Below, in pieces: positions 13,862 to 19,390 of a stretch of DNA of 19,390 nt (position 1 is its first letter; each line of letters starts with the position of its first letter). The notes beneath the pieces are model-generated. The model worked only from the letters and a program-made list of their open reading frames with translations, did not search any database and had not been told where the DNA came from. The translations under genes were made by a program, and so were the position numbers. The stretch is taken from NCBI GenBank assembly GCA_036823255.1, contig DAISGC010000074.1, positions 1 through 19,390 of the forward strand, in the 5' to 3' direction. The DNA is from UBA4658 sp002405485 (GTDB taxonomy: Bacteria; Planctomycetota; Phycisphaerae; Phycisphaerales; UBA1924).

Positions 13862-14389
13862 TCACATGGTCGGCGGCGTCGCCGGCAACGCCCGCGTGGC
13901 CCGCCATTGCGTGATCGCGGCGTGGTGATCCGAGAGGACGTTGAGCGCGATCCGGGTCTCCCGCAGCAGGATGATCGTCCCATGCACCAGCCCCCCCACC
14001 CCCGCCAGCGCGGTCCCCAGTGTTCCGATCTGCGTCACGAGGTTGAACTCGCGGATCTGGAAGTAATCCAGAAATGCTCCGACCAGCGCCACGCACGTGC
14101 CCAGCGCAAAGCACCCGGCGGAGAAATAGAAGCGACGCAGCGCGTCCACCAGCATCTGCGCCCGCAGCGTGGCCTGCTGGAAGTCCTGCCGGTGCAGCTT
14201 CACCAGCGGCTCGTCGGGATCGGCCGCCTTGATCACATCCTGCGCAGAGGCCCTTGCGCGGTCCGCCGCACGGGCCAGCCGGTTGGATGTCCCGAGCGCC
14301 AGAAGCGTGCACGCATTGGTCAGGATCGCGGGAGCGGCCAGGAATGAGAGGACCACGAACGGACTGTCAATCATCGGCGTCGGCTGCAT
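13862..14389 (-). CDS. DUF2721-type membrane protein
   Basis: The 175-residue product resembles the DUF2721 family of small inner-membrane proteins of unknown function. A first hydrophobic helix (residues about 10-32, V-L-S-F-L-A-A-P-A-I-L) runs into T-S-N-R-L-A-R-A-A-D-R-A-R, the N-R-x-x-R motif typical of the family. After a charged helix (50-88) two more membrane segments follow (about 92-115 and 120-142). The tail is T-P/A-rich. There is no SD. TACACT lies 5 nt before the ATG, indicating a leaderless mRNA, and only 59 nt separate it from the divergent gene at 14449. Function is not assigned. Confidence 0.75.
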   Translation of the reverse strand: MQPTPMIDSPFVVLSFLAAPAILTNACTLLALGTSNRLARAADRARASAQDVIKAADPDEPLVKLHRQDFQQATLRAQMLVDALRRFYFSAGCFALGTCVALVGAFLDYFQIREFNLVTQIGTLGTALAGVGGLVHGTIILLRETRIALNVLSDHHAAITQWRATRALPATPPTM

Positions 14390-14394
14390 GCGGG

Positions 14395-14400
14395 AGTGTA
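14395..14400 (-). promoter_or_regulatory. Probable -10 element of the DUF2721 gene, leaderless type
   Basis: On the minus strand TACACT is followed by CCCGC and the ATG at 14389. It faces away from the TATGGT element at 14437-14442, with 36 nt between the two hexamers. Confidence 0.45.
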
Positions 14401-14436
14401 GATCCCGCCCGCGCCGCTTCGGTCCGCATCGGGCAC

Positions 14437-14442
14437 TATGGT
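14437..14442 (+). promoter_or_regulatory. Probable -10 element of the 89-residue gene, leaderless type
   Basis: TATGGT is followed by CCTGTC and the ATG at 14449 (6 nt). No SD and no clear -35 are visible. Confidence 0.4.
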
Positions 14443-14448
14443 CCTGTC

Positions 14449-14718
14449 ATGGAAACCGACCCTTCCGCTGAGGCCGCGCCCGGCAGAGATCGAGACCAGA
14501 TCCTCAAGTCGGCGTTCAACGCCTTCAAGAAGCGGTACAAGCTCACCAAGCTCGATCAGGAGTCCAAGATCAGCGGGAAGCGGGCCCTGACCGGCGGACG
14601 CGACTCGGGCCTTGCTGGCATCGTCCCGCCCAGAGAGTTTCCCGTTGACGTCTGGCAGGAACTCGCCAAGCAAGGTCGCATCAAGGATCTGGGCGGCGGG
14701 TTCTATGGCATGCCCTGA
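14449..14718 (+). CDS. Small basic protein of unknown function
   Basis: The 89-residue product is not recognised. It has an acidic Ala/Pro start, then a helical basic segment (K-S-A-F-N-A-F-K-K-R-Y-K-L-T-K-L-D), a G-K-R-A-L-T-G-G-R turn, and I-V-P-P-R-E-F-P-V-D-V-W-Q-E-L-A-K-Q-G-R-I-K-D-L near the C-terminus. No Cys, signal or membrane segment is seen, so it is probably cytoplasmic. The ATG at 14449 has a -10-like hexamer 6 nt upstream and no SD. The protein's composition and codon use match its neighbours, which supports a real gene. It precedes the BamE-like gene by 34 nt. Confidence 0.65.
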   Translation: METDPSAEAAPGRDRDQILKSAFNAFKKRYKLTKLDQESKISGKRALTGGRDSGLAGIVPPREFPVDVWQELAKQGRIKDLGGGFYGMP

Positions 14719-14740
14719 ATGCCGCTGAGGCGGGTCGTGG

Positions 14741-14746
14741 TAGACT
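14741..14746 (+). promoter_or_regulatory. Probable -10 element of the BamE-like gene, leaderless type
   Basis: TAGACT preceded by TGG (an extended -10, TGG-TAGACT) is 6 nt (GCCCGG) before the ATG at 14753. No SD is visible. Confidence 0.45.
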
Positions 14747-14752
14747 GCCCGG

Positions 14753-15064
14753 ATGCAGACCCCACGCCGCCGTGTCCTGATTCCCCTGCTCGCCTCGATG
14801 CTGCTCCTGGTCGCCTGCGAGCAGAAGATCACCCAGGCCAACTTCGATCAGATCACCAATGGCATGACGCTGACCCAGGTCGAGCGCCTGCTCGGGTCTG
14901 GAACCGACGACACCCCCGCGGCGGGGTACGGCATCTCCGGCGCAGGGGCGCTGAGTTCCAAACCCGCCGAGGAGAAGACCTACGTCTGGAAGGGCAAGGG
15001 CTTCCGAATCGTCGTGAAGTTCAAAGACGGGAAAGTCGTGGAAAAGTCCAAGCTGGACAACTAG
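14753..15064 (+). CDS. BamE/SmpA-like lipoprotein
   Basis: The 103-residue product has a basic start, a hydrophobic stretch and a lipobox (L-V-A-C, Cys22). It then has the BamE/SmpA-type core: I-T-Q-A-N-F-D-Q-I-T-N-G-M-T-L-T-Q-V-E-R-L-L-G, followed by strands (T-Y-V-W-K-G and R-I-V-V-K-F-K-D-G-K-V). BamE is a small accessory lipoprotein of the outer-membrane beta-barrel assembly machine. Here an envelope role is inferred, supported by BamD-like and LptE-like genes elsewhere in the window. The TGG-TAGACT hexamer 6 nt upstream and lack of SD suggest leaderless expression. Length (103) fits the family (about 110). A close alternative is a generic SmpA/OmlA-domain lipoprotein with another role. 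Confidence 0.72.
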   Translation: MQTPRRRVLIPLLASMLLLVACEQKITQANFDQITNGMTLTQVERLLGSGTDDTPAAGYGISGAGALSSKPAEEKTYVWKGKGFRIVVKFKDGKVVEKSKLDN

Positions 15065-15140
15065 GGCCTGTCCTGGCCAACCTCTGAGAGATGGCCACGT
15101 GCACTCAACTGAGTCGTCGAAACCGCCGACGCTCATAAGA

Positions 15141-15635
15141 ATGCAGTCCAGCACGCAAACAACCCGTAATCGAGGGTTTACCCTCATCGAGCTGATCGTC
15201 ATCATCGTTGTCCTGGCGATTTTGTCAGGGGTTGCGATCCCGAAGTACATCGATTACTCGGAGCGAGCCCGAGTGACCGCGATCTCAGCGAACTTGAAGA
15301 TGATCCGTCGGGCCTTGCTGAACTATCGCATGGAAAAGGGTGACTATCCCCCAGACCAACTGGGAGGGGTCATGCCCCCGGAGATGAACGAGTACTTTTC
15401 CAGCGCTGTCTGGGCCACACCGATTCAGGGGGTTGGGGTGTACAACTGGGAAGGTCCGCCGGGATGGGCGGGGATCGAGGCGATCGGGGTCGGGTCATTG
15501 GTCAGTGTGCCGTCCAGCCCATTGACGGATCCGTTCTGGCAGAAGGTTGACGCGCAGATCGATGATGGGAACCTGTCGACCGGGTTTTTCCGGTGGGACT
15601 CGGGGATTTCCCGGTATCAGTTCAGGATGAACTGA
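15141..15635 (+). CDS. Prepilin/pseudopilin-like protein
   Basis: The 164-residue product has the class III signal of type IV pilin-like proteins: R-N-R-G, then F-T-L-I-E with the conserved Glu5 of the mature protein and a hydrophobic helix (I-V-I-I-V-V-L-A-I-L). Prepilin peptidase would cut after Gly12, and the protein would join a type II secretion or type IV pilus-like fibre. The C-terminal 110 residues are Gly/Pro/Trp-rich and not recognised. No other pilin or secretion gene is in the window, so it is an orphan here. Codon use is less GC-rich than in neighbours, which may reflect late acquisition or low expression. The ATG at 15141 is preferred over a GTG at 15099, because a short positive N-terminus is usual. 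Confidence 0.8.
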   Translation: MQSSTQTTRNRGFTLIELIVIIVVLAILSGVAIPKYIDYSERARVTAISANLKMIRRALLNYRMEKGDYPPDQLGGVMPPEMNEYFSSAVWATPIQGVGVYNWEGPPGWAGIEAIGVGSLVSVPSSPLTDPFWQKVDAQIDDGNLSTGFFRWDSGISRYQFRMN

Positions 15636-15665
15636 GTGGATTGGTGCCACGAACAGGCGGCGAAC

Positions 15666-15693
15666 TTGCCCGACGCGGGGTGGTGACTACACT
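15666..15693 (+). promoter_or_regulatory. Promoter of the bL28 gene
   Basis: TTGCCC (15666-15671) is 16 nt from TACACT (15688-15693). The leader would be about 20 nt and contains a GGAG SD. The -35 is the same hexamer as at the SnoaL-like gene. Confidence 0.45.
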
Positions 15694-15718
15694 TCCCTCC
15701 CTGCTCGGAGATTTTGTC

Positions 15719-15997
15719 ATGCCGAATGTCTGCTATTTCACCGGCCGAAAGTCCTCGTTTGGCAAGCAGCGCACGTGGCGCGGCCAGGCGGTCAAGCGTG
15801 GCGGCTTCGGTCTGAAGCCCACCGGGATCACCCGGCGGAAGTTCAAGCCGAATCTGCACGTGGTGACCGCGCTCATCGACGGAGCCCCGAAGAAGGTGAA
15901 GGTCTCGACCCGCGCGATCAAGCAGGGTCTGGTGATCAAGCCGCTGAAGCGGAAGTACGGGTACACCCGTCAGCAGAAGGCCGCGTCCAAGGGCTGA
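15719..15997 (+). CDS. rpmB: Large ribosomal subunit protein bL28
   Basis: The 92-residue product is bL28 of the 50S subunit. It begins with the typical V-C-Y-F-T-G-R-K-S motif, then R-T-W-R-G and K-R-G-G-F, R-R-K-F-K-P-N-L, a strand L-I-D-G-A-P-K-K-V-K-V-S-T-R-A-I-K and a basic end (K-R-K-Y-G-Y-T-R-Q-Q-K). It lacks the second Cys pair of the zinc-binding forms. The SD GGAG (15707-15710) is 8 nt before the ATG. In-frame codons back to 15593 are not family-like and are rejected. A strong terminator follows at 16022-16048, so it is a single-gene unit. Confidence 0.93.
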   Translation: MPNVCYFTGRKSSFGKQRTWRGQAVKRGGFGLKPTGITRRKFKPNLHVVTALIDGAPKKVKVSTRAIKQGLVIKPLKRKYGYTRQQKAASKG

Positions 15998-16021
15998 GCG
16001 TCGATCCGATGGTGTTCATGC

Positions 16022-16048
16022 AAGTCCCCGCGACGGCGGGGACTTTTT
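16022..16048 (+). terminator. Rho-independent terminator after rpmB
   Basis: AAGTCCCCGC (16022-16031) pairs with GCGGGGACTT (16036-16045) around a GACG loop, and the T-run spans 16044-16048. Confidence 0.93.
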
Positions 16049-16139
16049 CATGCGCCGATCGACAGAGATGGACGAGCGTGCCGGGACGCCCGAAAGTTGC
16101 CCGGGATCCCCCGGTGACCATCCGACCGGCTTTGGTCGA

Positions 16140-16145
16140 TAGGAT
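16140..16145 (+). promoter_or_regulatory. Probable -10 element of mcsA, leaderless type
   Basis: TAGGAT is followed by GGAGGC and the GTG start at 16152 (6 nt). The GGAGG ends 1 nt before the GTG, too close to act as a normal SD, so it is better read as the spacer of a leaderless promoter. Confidence 0.45.
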
Positions 16146-16151
16146 GGAGGC

Positions 16152-16829
16152 GTGAAGTGCGACAAGTGCTCCAACGAGGCGACGGTCCACGAGGTCGTCA
16201 TCAAGGGCGGCAAGCAGCACGAGAAGCACTTGTGCGAGCAGTGCGCCAAGGGTGACGGGCTGCCGGTGCAGACGCATGCTCCGCTGACATCGCTCCTGAC
16301 GCAGTACATCACGCAGCAAACGGAGGCGGCGGCGACGGCAGCGACGGGTGTGAATCCGTCGGCCGTTCCGGGCGGGTGTGCCGAGTGCGGCCTGACGTTC
16401 GCGCAGTTCCGCCAGAATGGTCTGCTGGGGTGCCCGCGGTGCTACGAGGTGTTCGAGCAGCAGCTTGGGCCGCTGCTGGCGCGCTGGCACGAGGGCGGGA
16501 CGCACCACGTGGGGAAGTCGCCAAAGTCCATGGCCGGCGCCGCGTCGGGAGTGTCGCAGGCGACGCGTGCGCGGCGTGCGGAATCGGGTTCCGCCACGGG
16601 ATCCGAGCAGGCAGCCGACGCGCGTGCCGCGCAGGTCGCGCTCTTGCGGAAGCAGCTTGGGGAGGCGGTGGCCGCCGAGCAATACGAGAAGGCGGCGAAG
16701 ATCCGGGATGAGCTGGTTCGGCTGGAGTCGATGTCGCCGGGCGGGGCGTTCGTGTCGCCGTCGACACCGGCGAGCAAGGACAAGCCGGCGCGTTCCCCGA
16801 AGCGGAAGGGACAGGAGGGCGAGGCATGA
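16152..16829 (+). CDS. mcsA: McsA-like zinc-finger/UVR-motif protein
   Basis: The 225-residue product has the McsA pattern. Four Cys-x2-Cys pairs lie at 3/6, 28/31, 76/79 and 94/97, the first beginning right after the start codon. A flexible Ala/Ser/Gly-rich linker (about 120-160) leads to a UvrB/UvrC-type motif at about 160-195 (L-R-K-Q-L-G-E-A-V-A-A-E-Q-Y-E-K-A-A-K-I-R-D). McsA activates the arginine kinase McsB and binds zinc or other thiophilic metals. The GTG start is compelled by the first zinc pair. It overlaps mcsB by 4 nt (ATGA at 16826-16829), so the two are translated together. No ctsR or clpC lies in the window. Confidence 0.88.
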   Translation: MKCDKCSNEATVHEVVIKGGKQHEKHLCEQCAKGDGLPVQTHAPLTSLLTQYITQQTEAAATAATGVNPSAVPGGCAECGLTFAQFRQNGLLGCPRCYEVFEQQLGPLLARWHEGGTHHVGKSPKSMAGAASGVSQATRARRAESGSATGSEQAADARAAQVALLRKQLGEAVAAEQYEKAAKIRDELVRLESMSPGGAFVSPSTPASKDKPARSPKRKGQEGEA

Positions 16830-18040
16830 GCGCGGAGCCGTCATCGCCGATTCCAGAGCCGGGATTCTCGGCCGCCGCGGTGAAGCGTGGGGCCGGGTGG
16901 CTTCGCGGCGTCGGCGCGGAGGCGGACGTGGTGGTTTCGAGCCGGATTCGCCTGGCGCGGAATCTGTCGGGGCTGGCGTTCCTCTCTCGTGCGACGCGGG
17001 AGCAGCGTCAGCGGGTGCTGGAGGTGTGCCGCGAGCGGCTTCTGTCGTGCGGGATCTCGAGCCAGATGATGTGGGTGGACGTGCACGATGCCCCGCCGCT
17101 GGATCGGCTGCTGATGCTGGAGCGTCATCTGATCTCCAAGGACCACGTGAAGGGGAGGCCGCCGGGTGCCGGGACAGTGAAGGACGAGAAGTCGGCGGAG
17201 AGCTCCGAGGCATCGGAGGCGGGCGAATCGGTGCCGTTGGCCGCTGGCGGGGGCGAGCCGCGGGGCGTGGCGATCTCGCTGCCGGATGAGCGCGTGAGCG
17301 TGATGGTGAACGAAGAGGACCACCTGCGGATCCAGGTCTTGCTCTCGGGGCTCGCGCTGGAGGAAGCGCTGGGCGTTGCGTCGGGAGTGGACGATCTGAT
17401 CGAGGGTCCGTGCGCGAGAACGGGTCAGACGCTGGCGTACGCCTTTTCGCCGAGGTTCGGGTATCTGACATGCTGTCCGACCAACGTCGGCACGGGCATC
17501 CGCGTGAGCGTGATGCTGCACCTGCCCGCGCTCAAGATGACCGGAGAGATGGACAAGGTCCGGCGTGCGGCGCGGGACATGTCTCTGGCGGTGCGTGGGT
17601 ACTACGGCGAAGGTTCGGAGGCGTCAGGAGAGTTCTATCAGATCTCGAACCAGACCACCCTGGGCAAGAGCGAGAGTGTGATCCTGCACGAGTTCCAGCG
17701 GGAGATCATTCCGCAGGTGATCGCGTATGAGCGGGCGGCGAGGCGGTTCCTCCTGGACAAGCGGCGTCGGCTGCTGGAGGACAAGGTGTTCCGGGCGCTT
17801 GGGGTGCTTCGGCACGCTCGGCTGCTCTCACCCGAGGAGGCGATTACGCTGCTCTCGGATGTTCGCCTGGGCGTGGTGACGGGGCTCGTGCGGGACCTTG
17901 GGGCCGAGGACGTGAACCAGCTCATCCTGCTCACGCAGCCGGCACACCTGCAGAGGGTGCTCGGCAAGGAGATGGACCAGAACCAGCGACGCGAGGCCCG
18001 GGCGGATCTGGTGAGGGAGCGGCTTGGGGTGCAGGACTGA
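16826..18040 (+). CDS. mcsB: Protein arginine kinase McsB
   Basis: This 404-residue protein belongs to the phosphagen-kinase fold family and marks proteins with phosphoarginine for degradation. Seen: S-S-R-I-R-L-A-R-N (38-46), N-E-E-D-H-L-R (162-168), the catalytic Cys in C-P-T-N-V-G-T-G-I-R (C217 and R226) and G-E-F-Y-Q-I-S-N-Q-T-T-L-G (268-280). It is about 40 residues longer than the B. subtilis protein. An insertion of low-complexity Gly/Ala/Ser/Glu residues at about 109-146 falls before the N-E-E-D loop. At the C-terminus the R-D-x-x-R-A phosphoarginine-binding motif reads R388-R-E-A-R-A, with the Asp replaced by Arg. It is the second gene of the mcsAB unit and converges on ftsH. Confidence 0.92.
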   Translation: MSAEPSSPIPEPGFSAAAVKRGAGWLRGVGAEADVVVSSRIRLARNLSGLAFLSRATREQRQRVLEVCRERLLSCGISSQMMWVDVHDAPPLDRLLMLERHLISKDHVKGRPPGAGTVKDEKSAESSEASEAGESVPLAAGGGEPRGVAISLPDERVSVMVNEEDHLRIQVLLSGLALEEALGVASGVDDLIEGPCARTGQTLAYAFSPRFGYLTCCPTNVGTGIRVSVMLHLPALKMTGEMDKVRRAARDMSLAVRGYYGEGSEASGEFYQISNQTTLGKSESVILHEFQREIIPQVIAYERAARRFLLDKRRRLLEDKVFRALGVLRHARLLSPEEAITLLSDVRLGVVTGLVRDLGAEDVNQLILLTQPAHLQRVLGKEMDQNQRREARADLVRERLGVQD

Positions 18041-18128
18041 ACGCTCGGGGACCGCGAAGGGGGCACGCGCAAGCGTCCCGCGCAGGGCATGCCAGAGAGC
18101 ACGAGTTTGAGGCGACGCGTTCCGCGTG

Positions 18129-19390
18129 TCAGGCCGGCCGAGGCAGCACGTTAGTCGGGATTTCCGGCGGGGCGGTGGGAGCGGGCTTGGAAACGGCCGG
18201 GGTGGCGTCTCGCTTGGCCTCGGCGGCGAGGAGATCGCTCACGGTGGGCTTGCCGAGCGCCTCGCCGCGCATGAGCTTGCGAACCTCGTCGGCGCTGAGG
18301 GTCTCGTACTTGAGCAGGGCCTCGGCGACGGCGACAACCTTGTCCCAGTTGGCTTCGAGGATGCCCTTGGCGTCGGCGTAGGCCTCGTCGACGAATCGGC
18401 GGACCTCCTCGTCGATGAGGCGAGCGGTCTCGTCGGAATAGTCCTTCTCGGGGAGCACCATCTCGCGGGTGTCCGCGCCCGCGTAGCGGACGAAGCCCAG
18501 CCGCGGGCTCATGCCCCATTCCAGGATCATGGCGCGGGCGATGGAGGTGACCTGGGCGATGTCCATGGATGCGCCGCTGGAGACGTCGCTCATGGCTTTC
18601 TCTTCGGCGATGCGCCCGCCGCAGAGAACCTTCATGGTGGCGCTGAGCCACTTGAGTCCGTAGCCCATGCGATCCTTCGAGGGCAGGGAGAAGGTGGCGC
18701 CGCCGGCCTGGCCCCGCGGGATGATGGTGACCTTGTGGAGCGGGTCGGCGTCTGGGAGGAGGGCCTGGAGGATGGCGTGCCCGGCCTCGTGATACGCGGT
18801 GAGCTTGTTGTCTTCCTGCTCGCGGACGCGGCTCTTCTTGGCCCGGCCGAACTTGACCTTGTCGCGGGCTTCTTCGAGGTCTTCGTGCTCGATGACGTCC
18901 TTGTTGTGGAGCGTGGCGGCGATGGCGGCCTCGTTGATGAGCGAGGCGAGGTCGGCTCCCGAGAACATGGGCGTTGCCCGGGCGACCCGCGCGAGGTCGA
19001 CATCGGGGCCGAGCTTCACCTTCTTGGCGTGAACGCGGAGGATCTCCAGTCGGCCCTTGACGTCCGGACGCGGGACGGTGATCTGGCGGTCGAAGCGGCC
19101 CGGGCGCGTGAGCGCAGGGTCGAGCACGTCGGCGCGATTGGTGGCGGCGACGACGATGACGCCGTCGGCGGAGTTGAAGCCGTCCATCTCGACGAGAATG
19201 GCGTTGAGCGTCTGCTCGCGCTCGTCGTGTCCGCCGTGGGAGAAGCCACCGCCGCGGCGTCGCCCGACGGCGTCGATTTCATCGAGGAAGATGATGCAGG
19301 GTGCGGATTCCTTGGCCTGCTTGAAGAGGTCGCGCACGCGGCTGGCGCCGACGCCCACGAACATCTCGACGAAGTCGGAGCCGGAGATGG
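18129..19390 (-). CDS. ftsH: ATP-dependent zinc metalloprotease FtsH, cut by the right edge
   Basis: Only the C-terminal 420 residues are present. The frame runs in from the edge (I-S-G-S-D-F-V-E before the first in-window ATG at 19364). Visible are the Walker B I-I-F-L-D-E-I-D, the AAA second region of homology A-T-N-R-A-D-V-L-D-P-A-L-T-R-P-G-R-F-D-R, the zinc site H-E-A-G-H coded at 18777-18791, and the third-ligand segment S-S-G-A-S-M-D-I, where the Asp is the expected ligand. The membrane segments and Walker A lie outside the window. FtsH is a membrane-anchored hexamer that unfolds and degrades membrane and cytoplasmic proteins. The tail after about residue 390 is Ala/Pro/Thr-rich and probably disordered. 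It converges with mcsB across 88 nt. Confidence 0.93.
   Translation of the reverse strand, partial: ISGSDFVEMFVGVGASRVRDLFKQAKESAPCIIFLDEIDAVGRRRGGGFSHGGHDEREQTLNAILVEMDGFNSADGVIVVAATNRADVLDPALTRPGRFDRQITVPRPDVKGRLEILRVHAKKVKLGPDVDLARVARATPMFSGADLASLINEAAIAATLHNKDVIEHEDLEEARDKVKFGRAKKSRVREQEDNKLTAYHEAGHAILQALLPDADPLHKVTIIPRGQAGGATFSLPSKDRMGYGLKWLSATMKVLCGGRIAEEKAMSDVSSGASMDIAQVTSIARAMILEWGMSPRLGFVRYAGADTREMVLPEKDYSDETARLIDEEVRRFVDEAYADAKGILEANWDKVVAVAEALLKYETLSADEVRKLMRGEALGKPTVSDLLAAEAKRDATPAVSKPAPTAPPEIPTNVLPRPA

Noticed and set aside
15099..15140. GTG start for the prepilin-like gene
   Set aside because: It would give a longer N-terminal leader (26 residues) than usual. The ATG at 15141 leaves a 12-residue basic leader, which is closer to the family norm, though a GAGAG near 15086 keeps the GTG possible.

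Overview
The window looks like a chromosomal segment of a planctomycete, most likely class Phycisphaerae. The evidence is very high GC, secreted proteins ending in a GC-type dockerin or an IPAPG-type PEP-CTERM signal, an McsA/McsB pair in an organism that also carries outer-membrane assembly lipoproteins (BamD-, LptE- and BamE-like), and few Shine-Dalgarno (SD) sequences. The taxonomic call is an inference from these family signatures.

Layout. 1-765 (minus): an NTF2/SnoaL-like lipoprotein overlapping a membrane-protein gene cut by the left edge. 1042-2352 (plus): a secreted vanadium-haloperoxidase/PAP2 protein. 2353-2768: a 416-nt gene-free stretch with a GA-rich tract, a strong terminator and an 8-bp tandem repeat. 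2769-3665 (plus): PrpB-type lyase, convergent with a PD-(D/E)XK-like orphan at 3684-4445 (minus). 4581-6599 (minus): a Cys-rich secreted dockerin protein. 6829-7713 (minus): a degenerate ROK protein. 7827-9586 (plus): a BamD-like/LptE-like operon. 9737-12340 (plus): a secreted NAGPA/GH10-like/dockerin enzyme. 12519-13637 (minus): a TlpA-like thioredoxin. 13862-14389 (minus): a DUF2721 membrane protein, divergent from a small conserved-looking protein (14449-14718), a BamE-like lipoprotein (14753-15064), a prepilin-like protein (15141-15635) and bL28 (15719-15997). 16152-18040 (plus): mcsA-mcsB. 18129-19390 (minus): FtsH, cut by the right edge.

The genes fall into envelope biogenesis (BamD-, LptE- and BamE-like), secreted enzymes, protein quality control (McsA/McsB and FtsH) and central metabolism (PrpB). 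Apart from two overlapping pairs and the left-edge overlap they look like single-gene transcription units. Four good rho-independent terminators are visible.

No mobile element, tRNA, rRNA, CRISPR array or defence island is visible. The most unusual signal is architectural. At least seven genes have a TANNNT-like hexamer 5 or 6 nt before the start codon and no usable SD, suggesting leaderless mRNAs, whereas the secreted-protein genes have SD sequences and 5' leaders with inverted repeats. Other points worth a second look are the ROK protein lacking its zinc ligands, the orphan nuclease-like protein, the three-part glycosidase, the McsB insertion and the 8-bp repeat at the prpB promoter.
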